Source of the DNA: Myxococcus virescens
GTDB lineage: Bacteria > Myxococcota > Myxococcia > Myxococcales > Myxococcaceae
Direction of reading: 5' to 3'
DNA length: 64,000 nucleotides
NCBI RefSeq assembly: GCF_900101905.1
Contig: NZ_FNAJ01000012.1
Coordinates: 79,609 to 143,608, forward strand
The notes beneath the pieces were generated by a model. It did not search any database. It was not told the origin of the DNA and saw only the letters and a program-made list of their open reading frames with translations. Positions 16,911 through 25,634 of this stretch are shown in pieces. Position numbers and translations under genes: made by a program. Within the stretch, counting starts at the first letter, position 1. The number at the start of each line of letters is the position of its first letter.

Positions 16911-17336
16911 TCACGCGTGCGCGGGAGGCGAGGCCTTGGGGGCGGTATCGAGGATGGAGAGGGGGGCCTGGACGCGAGGCGGCGCGGTGGCCGGACGGCT
17001 CACGGCGAGCAGCGTCAGCACCAGTGTCGTCCGGTAGGGCGTCAGGAGCTCCGGGCGGGAGCCAGACGTCACCAGCGGACATTCCTCGTGGGGGAGGGCG
17101 GCCGAGTCCGTGACGGCTTCGGGCAGGGCGGACAGCTGCGGACTCTGCTCGAAGGCGAGCCGGGACAGCCGCGCGCCCGTGCCGAGCGCCGTCTCCTCGA
17201 ACGTCTGATGCTGTGGACAGAACCGGTGCGCGTGCTCGTCCCTCGCGTGCATCAGCGCGCTCAGCGGCTGACACAGCCACAGCGCGACGAGCAGCGTCGC
17301 GGTGCAGCGGGCGAAGGTGTGGGCTCGCTGATTCAT
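16911..17336 (-). CDS. Small membrane-anchored His/Cys protein heading the zinc operon
   Basis: A 141-aa protein with one N-terminal hydrophobic segment (TATLLVALWLCQPLSALMHA), then MH-x4-HAH-x2-C-x2-H (MHARDEHAHRFCPQHQ), a variable middle part, and the ending LDTAPKASPPAHA. The same order of MH, H, C-x2-H and APKASPP occurs in the protein at 7223-7657, so they are paralogues. It lies 77 bp upstream of the porin gene on the same strand and is probably the first gene of the transporter operon. A metal-binding or regulatory membrane role is inferred. The start ATG has no good ribosome-binding site. Confidence 0.68.
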   Translation of the reverse strand: MNQRAHTFARCTATLLVALWLCQPLSALMHARDEHAHRFCPQHQTFEETALGTGARLSRLAFEQSPQLSALPEAVTDSAALPHEECPLVTSGSRPELLTPYRTTLVLTLLAVSRPATAPPRVQAPLSILDTAPKASPPAHA

Positions 17337-17460
17337 CGGAAGGGACGGTTGCCCGGGTGCTCTAATGACGCGGCACGGCGGGTGTCAAGGGACGGTATCA
17401 CGCTCTGTTTCGTCCGGGTGGGGATGTGTCGGCCCCGGCCGGGCGTTGGGGAACATCAGG

Positions 17461-17802
17461 ATGAACGGACAGCTGGACGGAGGATTCATTCCAGTGGCGA
17501 CGCTGGACGCGCTCGACGCGCGGGGCCGCGCGGTGGTGCAGGTGGACGGTGTCGCGGTGGCCCTCTTCCGCGTGAATGGGGAGCTCCATGCGGTGGCGGA
17601 CGCATGCCCCCACCGGGCCGGGCCCCTGTCCGAGGGGGACCTGGTGGGATACGTGGTGCATTGTCCATTGCACACCTGGCCGTTCGACGTCCGGACGGGG
17701 CAGTGCCCGCGACATCCGGGGGTGCAGGTCCGCACCTATGCGGTGCGTGTGCAGGGACAGCACATCCTCGTGTCCGCATCAGGTAGGGTCCACGCCCCCT
17801 GA
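17461..17802 (+). CDS. Rieske [2Fe-2S] protein, NirD-like
   Basis: A 113-aa soluble Rieske protein. The cluster ligands are Cys49 and His51 (CPHRAG) and Cys68 and His71 (CPLHTW), i.e. C-x-H-x16-C-x2-H. Size and fold match the small subunit of nitrite reductase or free Rieske ferredoxins of aromatic dioxygenases. There is no nitrite reductase large subunit nearby, so it is better seen as a stand-alone electron carrier. The ATG at 17461 was chosen because the domain begins directly after it. It is divergent from the zinc operon and 30 bp upstream of folE. Confidence 0.85.
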   Translation: MNGQLDGGFIPVATLDALDARGRAVVQVDGVAVALFRVNGELHAVADACPHRAGPLSEGDLVGYVVHCPLHTWPFDVRTGQCPRHPGVQVRTYAVRVQGQHILVSASGRVHAP

Positions 17803-17832
17803 GTGCCGGCCCCTTCCAGGAGCGATTCCACT

Positions 17833-18462
17833 GTGACTTCGTCCCGAGCCCGCCGCAAAGCCCCCGCCGCTGCCGCCCCCGCCGCCGTCCCCGATACCTC
17901 GGCCATGGCGCGTGCCGTGGCGGACTTCCTGCGCGCCGCCGGTCTGAACCTCCAGGACGTCCACCTGACGGACACCCCCACGCGCGTGGCCGAGGCCTGG
18001 ACGGCCGAGTTCCTCGACGGCTACAGCCGCACCCCGGAGCAGGCGCTGGGGGAGACGTTCCCCGCGCCGCCGGGTTCCTCCGGCGAGCTGGTGGTGGTGA
18101 CGGACCTGCGCTTCCACTCCATGTGTCCGCACCACCTGCTGCCGCTCACCGGGCGGGCCCACGTGGCCTATGTGCCGGGCAAGCGGGTGGTGGGCTTTGG
18201 CCGGCTGTCATCGCTGGTGGACTGCTTCGCGCACCGGCTCATCCTCCAGGAAGACATGGCGCGGGAAGTGGCGCGTTCCCTGGCGCAGGTGCTGGGCAGC
18301 CCCGCCACCGCATGCATCATCGAAGCGGAGCAGGCGTGCCTGCGCCTGCGCGGAGACAAGCAGCGCGACGCCGTCACCCACGCGGAGGCCTATGAAGGCA
18401 CCCTGCGGCGCGACGGCCCCCTGCGCCGTGAGCTGTGGGCCCGGTTGGGGGCCCGGCGATGA
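17833..18462 (+). CDS. folE: GTP cyclohydrolase I
   Basis: First enzyme of tetrahydrofolate (or pterin) synthesis: GTP to 7,8-dihydroneopterin triphosphate. It has 209 aa with an Ala/Arg-rich extension of about 22 residues. The zinc ligands are Cys98 and His101 in MCPHHLLPL and a later Cys in EAEQACLRLRG. Substrate-loop features GRAHVAYVPGKRVVGFGRLS and DCFAHRLILQE are as in FolE. The E. coli CEHH is CPHH here, which leaves the ligands intact. GTG at 17833 with AGGAG upstream is preferred to the GTG at 17803. The stop overlaps the ATG of the next gene (ATGA). Confidence 0.9.
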   Translation: MTSSRARRKAPAAAAPAAVPDTSAMARAVADFLRAAGLNLQDVHLTDTPTRVAEAWTAEFLDGYSRTPEQALGETFPAPPGSSGELVVVTDLRFHSMCPHHLLPLTGRAHVAYVPGKRVVGFGRLSSLVDCFAHRLILQEDMAREVARSLAQVLGSPATACIIEAEQACLRLRGDKQRDAVTHAEAYEGTLRRDGPLRRELWARLGARR

Positions 18463-19877
18463 GCGCGCCCCCGCCGCGAGTGGAGCCCGGGCGCGTGGCC
18501 CGCGTGCGCGAGGCGCTGGCCACCGTTCTGGCTCCGGAGCAGCTGCGCGTGGATGACGCCGCGCTGGCTGCCTACGCCCGTGACGAGTCCGACAGTGGCG
18601 TCCATGCGCCCGACCTCGTCGTCTTCCCCGCGGACACGCGGCAGGTGTCGCAGGTCTTCAAGGCGTGCGCGGTGCACGGCGTGCCCTTCACCCCCTGTGG
18701 CGCGCGCAGCGGCAAGAGCGGCGGCTCGCTGCCCTTGCATGGTGGGGTGGCGGTGAGCCTGGAGCGGATGAACCGAATCCTCTCCATCTCCCCCGAGGAT
18801 CTCACCGCGGTGGTGCAGCCCGGCGTCATCACCGGCGACCTGATGAAGGCCGTGGAAGCGGTAGGGCTCTTCTATCCACCAGACCCGAACTCCTGGGAGG
18901 TGTGCACGTTGGGCGGCAACGTGGCGGAGAACGCCGGCGGGCCTCGGGCACTCAAATACGGTGTCACGCGCGACTACGTCATTGGACTGGAGTGGGTGCT
19001 CCCGGACGGCGAGGTGGTGCGGGTGGGCCGGCGCACCATCAAGGGCGTGGCGGGTTATGACCTGGTGGGCCTCTTCGTCGGCTCGGAGGGCACGCTGGGC
19101 GTCGCCACCGAAATCACCGTCCAGCTCATCCCGCTGCCGCGCGAGGTGCTGACGGCCCTGGTGGTGTTTCCGTCCGTGTTGCACGCCGCGCGCGCGGTGT
19201 CCGCCGTGCTGGCCGCGGGCATCCTCCCGCGTTGCCTGGAACTCATCGATGACGTGGCCCTGCGGGCGGTGAACGGCCGCGGCTTCCAGTTCCCTCCGGG
19301 CGCGGGCTCCGCTGTCATCGTGGAGGTGGACGGCAACGGCCGCGAGGGCTTGCTCGCTGAGCTGTCTCAATTGGGTGACATCTGTACCAGCCAGGGCGCC
19401 ACCGAGACGCTGGTGGCCCAGGATGCTTCCCAGCGCGAGAAGCTCTGGGCCGCGCGCAGGGTGATTTCCCCGGCCCTCCGGGCCCTCAAGCCTCACAAGA
19501 TTTCCGAGGACATCGTCGTGCCCCGCTCGAAGATTCCGGAGGTCATCGAGCGCTTGAAGGCCATGGGCGCGGAGCTGGGGCTCACCGTGGCCACGTATGG
19601 CCATGCGGGCGACGGGAACCTGCACGCCAACATCCTCTACGAGGGCGCCCACCAACGGCCGCTGGTGGATGAGGCCCTGCGGCGCATGCTGGTGATGACC
19701 GTGGAACTGGGCGGAACCATCACAGGCGAGCACGGTGTGGGGCACGCGAAGCGGGAATATCTTTCGCTGGAGCAGTCCCCCGCGCTCATCGACCTGCAGC
19801 GCAGGCTCAAGGCCTTCTTCGATCCATCAGGGTTGCTCAACCCGTCGAAAATCTTCCCCGCGCTCATGCGTTCTTGA
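18459..19877 (+). CDS. FAD-linked oxidase, GlcD/D-lactate dehydrogenase-like
   Basis: A 472-aa flavoenzyme of the VAO/PCMH family that oxidises D-2-hydroxy acids such as glycolate or D-lactate. The FAD-binding domain (about 50-230) shows PCGARSGKSGGSLPLHGGVA, TLGGNVAENAGGPRALKYG and GLFVGSEGTLGVATEIT. The C-terminal cap has YGHAGDGNLHANILY and the closing GTITGEHGVGHAKREYL, the metal/substrate site of GlcD-type enzymes. The ATG overlaps the folE stop by 4 bp, so the two are coupled although their pathways differ. GlcE and GlcF are not present. Confidence 0.87.
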   Translation: MSAPPPRVEPGRVARVREALATVLAPEQLRVDDAALAAYARDESDSGVHAPDLVVFPADTRQVSQVFKACAVHGVPFTPCGARSGKSGGSLPLHGGVAVSLERMNRILSISPEDLTAVVQPGVITGDLMKAVEAVGLFYPPDPNSWEVCTLGGNVAENAGGPRALKYGVTRDYVIGLEWVLPDGEVVRVGRRTIKGVAGYDLVGLFVGSEGTLGVATEITVQLIPLPREVLTALVVFPSVLHAARAVSAVLAAGILPRCLELIDDVALRAVNGRGFQFPPGAGSAVIVEVDGNGREGLLAELSQLGDICTSQGATETLVAQDASQREKLWAARRVISPALRALKPHKISEDIVVPRSKIPEVIERLKAMGAELGLTVATYGHAGDGNLHANILYEGAHQRPLVDEALRRMLVMTVELGGTITGEHGVGHAKREYLSLEQSPALIDLQRRLKAFFDPSGLLNPSKIFPALMRS

Positions 19878-20078
19878 TTCGTGGCCGACGCGGCTCGTTT
19901 TTGTCCCGGCGTCGAGCGGCTTACCGTCCAAAGCGTGGGAAGGGCTGGGAATGTCGCGCGAAATGCCTAATCGGACCTGGAATGAGAAACCCTTTCGCTC
20001 GTTGCGCGTCTTAGTTCCAGGTGGACGCGAGGCGGCGGGGGGAGAGCGCGTCCGGCATCGAACGGAGGACGGGAAATC

Positions 20079-20825
20079 ATGGCCAATTCGACGAAGTACG
20101 CAGCCGAAGGCCTGTCGCACTACCTTCGGAACCTGGGCGGGCACCAGCAGCTGACGCGTGAGCAGGAGTACGAGCTTGCGCGCCGCGCCCGCAAGGGTGA
20201 CGAGTCCGCGCGGCAGACGCTTGCCAGCTCCAATCTGGCCTTCGTTGTCGCCGTGGCGAAGAAGTTCGCCAATCGCGGCGCGCGACTGGATGACCTCATC
20301 CAGGAGGGCAACGTCGGTCTCATGAAGGCGATCGAGCACTTCGATCCCAAGAAGAACGTGCGCTTCGCCACCTACGCGGTGTGGTGGATTCGCGCCTACA
20401 TCACCCGGTACCTGAAGGACAACCGCAGCCAGGTGCGCGGTGGTGAGGCCGAGCGCGGCAGCATGGTGGACTTCTCGCTGGACGCCACCATCGACGAGGA
20501 CGGCGAGACGACCTTCCTCGACCGGCTGGAGGACAACAGCCCTTCGCCTCAGCAGGTGTTCCTGGCGCACGAGCAGGACACGGAGATTCAGGAGGCGCTC
20601 GCCAAGGTGCGCAAGCGCATTGGTGACCTGGGCTGGGACATCCTCACGGAGCGGCTGACGCAGGACAAGCCGCTGACGCTGGAGGAGCTGGGCCAGCGGT
20701 GGGGCGTGTCGCGCGAGCGCGTGCGTCAGGTGGAGCTGAAGACGAAGAACTTCCTGGAGCGCTACCTGCAGGCGTTCAACGAGAACGAAGAGCACCTGGG
20801 CGAGCAGGCCGCCGACGCGGCGTGA
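20079..20825 (+). CDS. RNA polymerase sigma-70 family factor, group 2/3 (sigma-32/38-like)
   Basis: Alternative sigma factor of 248 aa. Region 1.2/2 begins with LSHYLRNLGGHQQLTREQEYE and includes the core-binding DLIQEGNVGLMKAIEHFDP. The -10 recognition helix is RFATYAVWWIRAYITRYL. Region 4 ends with TLEELGQRWGVSRERVRQVE. Region 1.1 is absent and region 3 is short, as in stress or stationary-phase factors. The ATG has GGAGGA 9 nt upstream. Myxococcus SigD, a stationary-phase and developmental factor, is a candidate identity from memory of the literature, not from alignment. It is a single gene with a hairpin after its stop. Confidence 0.88.
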   Translation: MANSTKYAAEGLSHYLRNLGGHQQLTREQEYELARRARKGDESARQTLASSNLAFVVAVAKKFANRGARLDDLIQEGNVGLMKAIEHFDPKKNVRFATYAVWWIRAYITRYLKDNRSQVRGGEAERGSMVDFSLDATIDEDGETTFLDRLEDNSPSPQQVFLAHEQDTEIQEALAKVRKRIGDLGWDILTERLTQDKPLTLEELGQRWGVSRERVRQVELKTKNFLERYLQAFNENEEHLGEQAADAA

Positions 20826-20840
20826 GCGGCCATCCAGGGC

Positions 20841-20858
20841 CCTTCCCACCTGGGAAGG
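20841..20858 (+). terminator. Terminator-like hairpin after sigma factor gene
   Basis: CCTTCCC-ACCT-GGGAAGG forms a perfect 7-bp stem 15 bp after the sigma factor stop codon. No T-run follows, so it may be a weak terminator or an RNA 3' stabiliser. Confidence 0.45.
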
Positions 20859-20979
20859 CGCGTCATCGGGGCGGGACGGACCGGGTCATTCCGGGCCGCT
20901 CCCGCCTCTTGTCGTTTGGCGGATGTTTGACCGCCGATGGTTTGCTACCGGGCAAAAGTGCGTGCTAAGCCCGGCGCTT

Positions 20980-21720
20980 ATGCGCTTGATTTCATTTGCT
21001 TTGAGCCTCCTCCTGAGCCTGCCTGCCTGGGGGGCTGAGGCCTCCCTGTTGTCGGAGCTTGACGCGCTGTACGCGAAGCGCGGCGAGTCCGGTGGGGAGA
21101 AGGCCTACGAGGGGGCCTTGAAGACGGCGCTGGACGCCGCGCCGGAGGACTACGAGCTGGTCTGGCGCAAGGCGCGCATCCTTCAGTGGCAGGCGGACGG
21201 GGCGGCCAATGAGAAGCTCAAGAAGGTGCTGGGCCGCCAGACGTGGGATTGGGGTGAGAAGGCGGTGAAGCTCAACCCCGCCCGGGTGGAGGGCCACTAC
21301 TACGCGGCCACCGGCATCGGCGCCTACTCCCAGGCCGTGGGCATCATGAAGGCGCTGGGCGAGGGGCTCGAGGGCAAGTTCAACGAGCGGCTGGACAAGG
21401 CCATCCAGATTGACCCGGGCTACGACCGGGGCGCGCCGCTGCTGGCCAAGGGCCGCTACTACTACGAGCTGCCCTGGCCCAAGCGCGACCTGGCGAAGTC
21501 CGCCAGCCTCTACGAAAAGTCCATCGCGAAGCACCCGCAGATGCTGCGCGCCTACTACTTCCTGGCGGAGACGCTCCTCAAGGACGGCAAGGCCGCGAAG
21601 GCGCGCGAGGCCATTCAAAAGGTGAAGCAAGGCAGCATCGCGTACGACCCCGCGGAAGGGCGGCGCGTGCAGGAGTGGTCCAGGAAAGTCGAAGCCGATA
21701 TCGAGAAGGAGCTCAGATGA
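20980..21720 (+). CDS. Exported TPR protein
   Basis: A 246-aa protein with an N-terminal signal (MRLISFALSLLLSLPAWGAE). It is then all-helical with TPR-like units: LDAAPEDYELVWRKARILQW, a VKLNPARVEGHYYAATG unit, KAIQIDPGYDRGAPLLAKGR and a KHPQMLRAYYFLAETLLKDG unit. It resembles periplasmic TPR proteins of the TatT type in overall length and in the GHYYAATGIGAYSQAVG segment. The ATG at 20980 is chosen because the signal peptide starts there; no strong ribosome site is seen. Its stop overlaps the start of the acyl-CoA ligase gene (ATGA), so the two products are made together. Function unknown. Confidence 0.78.
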   Translation: MRLISFALSLLLSLPAWGAEASLLSELDALYAKRGESGGEKAYEGALKTALDAAPEDYELVWRKARILQWQADGAANEKLKKVLGRQTWDWGEKAVKLNPARVEGHYYAATGIGAYSQAVGIMKALGEGLEGKFNERLDKAIQIDPGYDRGAPLLAKGRYYYELPWPKRDLAKSASLYEKSIAKHPQMLRAYYFLAETLLKDGKAAKAREAIQKVKQGSIAYDPAEGRRVQEWSRKVEADIEKELR

Positions 21721-23579
21721 GGGCAGAGAATCAGGTAGCGGCTCCCGCTACCGCGGGGGGGGATGCGACGCTCGTCCAACTGCTCATTCAGCGCGCGAAG
21801 AACGCGTCGACGGTGGGCGCAAGCCACAAGAAGGACGGCCGCTGGCAGGACGTCACCTTCGCCCAGTTCCTGGACGAGGTGAAAGCGCTCTCCGCGGGCC
21901 TGGTTGCCCAGGGGGTGAAGCCCGGGGACCGAGTGGCGATTTTCGCGAACACCAGTCTGCAGTGGCTCATCTGCGATGTGGCCATCAGCGCCGCGCAGGC
22001 CATCACCGTCCCCATCTATGCGTCCAACACGCCGGATGAGTGCCGGTACATCCTCAACCACTCCGAGACGACGCTCGTCTTCGTGGACAACGACGAGAAG
22101 GACGCCCGGCAGGCGGGCCGGCTCACGCGCCTGCGCCAGAAGCTGGCGGAGTGTCCGACGCTCCGCCGCATCGTCGCCTTCGAGGGCCCCGTCGCCGGTG
22201 GCACCGAGCTGTCACTCGCCGACGTCGTCGCCCAGGGCCGCACCGAGCACGCCGCCCGTCCGGACGACTTCGAGGCGCGGGTGGCGGGCGTGTCCATGGA
22301 GGACACCGCCTCCATCATCTACACCTCCGGCACGACGGGGGACCCCAAGGGCGTCATCCTCACGCACCGCAACTGGGCCTTCGAGGCGAAGGCCGCCCAG
22401 TCGGTGGGGATGATGGTGCCCTCTGACTCGGTGATGCTGTTCCTGCCGCTGGCACACGTCTTCGCGCAGGTGGTGAAGGCCGCCTGGCTGAGCATGGGTT
22501 ACCGGCTCGTCGTCGCGGAGTCGGTGGACAAGCTGCTCGCCAACCTGGTGGAGACGCGTCCCTCGGTGCTGCCGTCGGTGCCGCGCGTCTTCGAGAAGGT
22601 CTACAACAACGTGGTGGCCAACGGCTCGGCAGCCCCAGGGCTCAAGGGCCGGCTCTTCCGCTGGGCCTTCAAGCTGTTCGACGAGTACGTCGAGGCGCGC
22701 AGCCAGGGGCGCGAGTACGCCACCCTGGGCTTCGCGTTGGCGAAGAAGCTGGTGTTCTCCAAGGTGCACGCGGCCATCAGCGAGAAGCTGGGCGGCAACA
22801 TGCGCGTGTTCATCTCCGGCGGCGCGCCCCTGTCTCCGAAGATCGGCTACTTCTTCGACCTGCTGGGCCTCAAGGTGCTGGAGGGCTACGGCCTGACGGA
22901 GACGTGCGCCGGCACCACCGTCAATCGCGAGCACAACATCAAGATTGGCAGCGTGGGCGCGCCCGTGCCGGGCATGGAGGTGATGATTGCCTCCGACGGC
23001 GAAATCCTCATCCGCGGCCCGGCCGTCATGAAGGGGTACTACAAGAACCCCGAGGCCACGGCGGAGGCCATCGACGCGGAGCACTGGTTCCACACCGGTG
23101 ACATCGGCGAGCTGGACGCGGACAACTACCTGCGCATCACCGACCGCAAGAAGGACCTCATCGTCACCGCGGGCGGGAAGAACGTGGCGCCGCAGAACCT
23201 TGAGAACGCCCTCAAGACGCACGCCATCATCAGTCAGGCCATGGTGTACGGCGACAAGCGGCCGTACTTGGTGGTGCTCATCACCGTGTCGGAGGAGGGC
23301 GCGCGCAAGCTCCTCCAGGACCAGGGCGCCCCCGTGGGCAGTTACGCGGACAATGCCCGTCGCCCAGAGGTCCAGGCGGCGGTGAAGGCCGCGGTGGATC
23401 AGGTCAACACGCAGCAGCCACCCTACGCCACGCTCAAGCGCTTCACCGTGCTGGAGAACGACTTCAGCCAGGAGACGGAGGAGCTGACGCCCAAGCTCAG
23501 CGTGAAGCGGAAGGTCTGCATCCAGAAGTACAAGGCGCAGCTCGACCGGATGTACGAAGGCACCACCGTGGTCGACTGA
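21717..23579 (+). CDS. Long-chain fatty acid-CoA ligase (AMP-forming)
   Basis: A 620-aa adenylate-forming enzyme that activates fatty acids to acyl-CoA. The AMP-binding loop is IIYTSGTTGDPKGVI, followed by the LPLAHVFAQ linker motif, GYGLTETCAGT, and the hinge and C-terminal domain DRKKDLIVTAGGKNVAPQNL with a late Lys in PKLSVKRK. Length and motifs fit the FadD15/ACSL type. ATG at 21717 overlaps the TPR gene stop, with AAGGAG upstream. The window also holds an acyl-CoA dehydrogenase, a CaiB-family enzyme and an SCP2 protein, so lipid metabolism is well represented. Confidence 0.9.
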   Translation: MRAENQVAAPATAGGDATLVQLLIQRAKNASTVGASHKKDGRWQDVTFAQFLDEVKALSAGLVAQGVKPGDRVAIFANTSLQWLICDVAISAAQAITVPIYASNTPDECRYILNHSETTLVFVDNDEKDARQAGRLTRLRQKLAECPTLRRIVAFEGPVAGGTELSLADVVAQGRTEHAARPDDFEARVAGVSMEDTASIIYTSGTTGDPKGVILTHRNWAFEAKAAQSVGMMVPSDSVMLFLPLAHVFAQVVKAAWLSMGYRLVVAESVDKLLANLVETRPSVLPSVPRVFEKVYNNVVANGSAAPGLKGRLFRWAFKLFDEYVEARSQGREYATLGFALAKKLVFSKVHAAISEKLGGNMRVFISGGAPLSPKIGYFFDLLGLKVLEGYGLTETCAGTTVNREHNIKIGSVGAPVPGMEVMIASDGEILIRGPAVMKGYYKNPEATAEAIDAEHWFHTGDIGELDADNYLRITDRKKDLIVTAGGKNVAPQNLENALKTHAIISQAMVYGDKRPYLVVLITVSEEGARKLLQDQGAPVGSYADNARRPEVQAAVKAAVDQVNTQQPPYATLKRFTVLENDFSQETEELTPKLSVKRKVCIQKYKAQLDRMYEGTTVVD

Positions 23580-23604
23580 GGCCTACGCCACGCACAGGGC
23601 AAAT

Positions 23605-23653
23605 GCGAACGCCCGGCCCACCCCGTGTTCCAGGGGGCGGCTCGGGCGTTGCG
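23605..23653 (+). terminator. Hairpin after acyl-CoA ligase gene
   Basis: AACGCCCG (23608-23615) pairs with CGGGCGTT (23643-23650) and the stem can extend by GCG/CGC. The loop is long (27 nt) and a short GCGCGTTTC tail follows. It lies between the convergent acyl-CoA ligase and tatA genes. Confidence 0.4.
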
Positions 23654-23706
23654 CGTTTCAGGGCACTGCTCACGTCCTGCCGGGAGGCACGCCACCCGGC
23701 GGCGGC

Positions 23707-23952
23707 TCAGACGTGGCCGCTGGGCGTCTGGCTCTTGGTGACGTCGTTCTGCACGCCGGTGCTGCTGGAGAGCGTCCCGGCGCCCTTCTTGTCCCCAGGG
23801 GCCGCCGCGTCCTCGCCCTCACCGCCAAAGCCGCGCTTGAAGTTGCGGATCGCACTTCCCAGCGAAGAGCCCAGCTGTGGCAGGCGCGACGCTCCGAACA
23901 GGAGCAGCAGCACCCCCATGATCAGCAGGATTTCCATTCCCTTCAAACCCAT
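23707..23952 (-). CDS. tatA: Twin-arginine translocase subunit TatA/E
   Basis: An 81-aa Tat translocase component. It has one N-terminal membrane helix (EILLIMGVLLLLFGASRLPQL), the family hinge FGASRLPQLGSSLG, an amphipathic helix (SAIRNFKRGF) and an acidic then flexible tail. The tail ends SGHV and is longer than needed for function. The ATG at 23952 has AAGGAG 8 nt upstream. No tatB or tatC is adjacent, so they must lie elsewhere in the genome. Confidence 0.9.
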   Translation of the reverse strand: MGLKGMEILLIMGVLLLLFGASRLPQLGSSLGSAIRNFKRGFGGEGEDAAAPGDKKGAGTLSSSTGVQNDVTKSQTPSGHV

Positions 23953-24028
23953 CACTCGGCTCCTTCGCGAAGACGCCAAGGAGCATACCGATGGGCGCCG
24001 CCGACCGCCAGCAAGACCAGCGGGCGAT

Positions 24029-25012
24029 TCAAGCCTGCATGGTTGCTGGAGAACCGAGCGCCGCGGCGGGGGCCTGGGCCAGGGTGAGGAAGAGGGTGCT
24101 GCCACCTCGGTCCGACTCGACGCCCACGCTGCCCCCGTGGGCCTCCACCTCCTGCCGGGCCAGGTAGACGCGCAAGGGGTCCTCCAGCCGCTTCTCCCGG
24201 AAGGCGCGCTCCTCGCGCTGGAAGACGGCGGCGGCGTCCTCATCCGTCAGGGGTGCCCCGTCCCGGCGGACCTCCACGCGCACCCGGGGTGCGAAGTCGC
24301 GGATGCCCAGGCGGATGACCTCACCCGGTTGGGCGCGGGCCAATTGGTACTGAATGAAAGACTCCACGGCGTGTTGGATGCGGGCCCCGTCCACGATGAC
24401 CTCGGGCACCGCCTGCGCCGGATTCAGGCCCAACACGAGCGCCACCTGGGCCGCCGAGGCCGCGGCGCGCTGCCGCTCCACCGCCGCGTCCAGCAGGGGC
24501 AGCAGGGATTGGCGCTCCTGCTCGCAGGGCAGGGAGCCCAGGTCCGCCCGGCTGGCGTCGAAGAAGTCCTGGGAGAAGGCCAGCGAGCGGTCCGCGTTGC
24601 GGAGGATGGTCTCCAGGCCGCGCTGCACCTTGGCCTCCAGGGGCACGCGGCCGTTGAGCAGCAGGGCCGCGTATGAGCGCACGTTGGCCAGTGAGCCGCG
24701 CAGGTCATGCGACGCCATGGACAGGTAGCGCACGCGCCGCCGCACCCCGGCCTCGTCCCACACCAGGGGCGACGTCCACAGCAGCAGCGCGCCGTCCTCC
24801 AGCGTCTCCTCGCCCGCCATCAGCACCTGGCCGTCCCGCTCCCAGAGGCTGCCGCTCCCAGGGCGCCGCTGGAAGCCCGCCACCGCCATGAGCTCCGGCA
24901 GGGAGTCCACGCGGCTGGGGAGCGCCTCCAGGCCGAGCTGCCTCAGCAGCGAGCGTCCGAGCAGGCGCGGGCTGCCTCCACGAGGCAGGAGTAGAAGCCC
25001 GGGTGCCGCCAT
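24029..25012 (-). CDS. Histidine-kinase-like protein with degenerate ATP-binding domain
   Basis: A 327-aa cytoplasmic protein. Residues 1-90 form an unknown, possibly PAS-like, sensing part. The dimerisation/phospho-acceptor helix has His102 in LSMASHDLRGSLANVRSYAA. The catalytic domain is recognisable only by its end (ARQEVEAHGGSVGVESDRGGSTLFLTL). The N box reads HAVESFIQYQLARA without the usual Asn, and the G1 box is VRRDGAPLTDED instead of DxGxG. It may therefore bind ATP poorly and act as a pseudo-kinase or signal scaffold. It is divergent from a single-domain response regulator. An upstream GTG at 25054 is an alternative start. Confidence 0.75.
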   Translation of the reverse strand: MAAPGLLLLPRGGSPRLLGRSLLRQLGLEALPSRVDSLPELMAVAGFQRRPGSGSLWERDGQVLMAGEETLEDGALLLWTSPLVWDEAGVRRRVRYLSMASHDLRGSLANVRSYAALLLNGRVPLEAKVQRGLETILRNADRSLAFSQDFFDASRADLGSLPCEQERQSLLPLLDAAVERQRAAASAAQVALVLGLNPAQAVPEVIVDGARIQHAVESFIQYQLARAQPGEVIRLGIRDFAPRVRVEVRRDGAPLTDEDAAAVFQREERAFREKRLEDPLRVYLARQEVEAHGGSVGVESDRGGSTLFLTLAQAPAAALGSPATMQA

Positions 25013-25207
25013 GTCGCCTGCTTTCAGCTCCCCCTCGCTCGCCACGTTCCACACCCCCAGTCCGTCAGGTCACGGAAAGGGTGGGCAGTAACTGTCGGTT
25101 TTGCAACGTGGGCCCATGTCTGGCGGCGTGGGCGCATTTTCTTGCGCGGCCGTGTGGGAGGATGGTTGAAGAATCCCAGCGTCGCACCTCGGGAGACTGC
25201 TCTGACC

Positions 25208-25615
25208 TTGCACAATGCACAGCATGCGAGGGCCCCGGTGGTCCTGGTCGTCGATGATGACCCGGACATCCTGGAGGCCCTTTCAGAGATTCTGGAAGCC
25301 GAAGGCTTCGAAATCCGCCGGGCGCGGAACGGGAAGGAGGCGTTGGATCGGCTCGAGCCCGAACCGCCCAACCTCATCCTGTTGGACCTGATGATGCCGG
25401 TGATGGACGGCTGGGAGTTCGCCCAGCGGATGCGGCAGAAGCCGCCCGAGGTGGCGCGCATCCCCCTCATCGTCCTGAGCGCGGACCGCAATGTGGGCAG
25501 CAAGGCCGCCGACATTGGCGCGGTGGGGCATCTGGCCAAGCCGTTCGAACTCAACGATTTGTTGGACATGGTTCGCCGCTCGCTGAACCCCGCCGCCGCG
25601 TCCACCATCGCGTGA
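25208..25615 (+). CDS. Single-domain response regulator
   Basis: A receiver-only protein of about 135 aa. It shows the acidic pocket VVDDDPD, the phospho-acceptor Asp60 in LILLDLMMPVMDG, a Ser in IVLSADR and Lys in GHLAKPFE. There is no output domain, so it must act on another protein, as CheY or Spo0F do. The start is uncertain: TTG at 25208 fits the domain best, but TTGs at 25142 and 25166 are also open. It is transcribed away from the degenerate kinase at 24029-25012. A promoter and operator region for the next gene begins about 20 bp after its stop. Confidence 0.85.
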   Translation: MHNAQHARAPVVLVVDDDPDILEALSEILEAEGFEIRRARNGKEALDRLEPEPPNLILLDLMMPVMDGWEFAQRMRQKPPEVARIPLIVLSADRNVGSKAADIGAVGHLAKPFELNDLLDMVRRSLNPAAASTIA

Positions 25616-25634
25616 CAGATGCCGCATCCGTGTC

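Noticed and set aside
17337..17460. Zur or Fur box before the zinc operon
   Set aside because: The divergent gap has no AT-rich palindrome of the expected type; regulation of the operon is left open.
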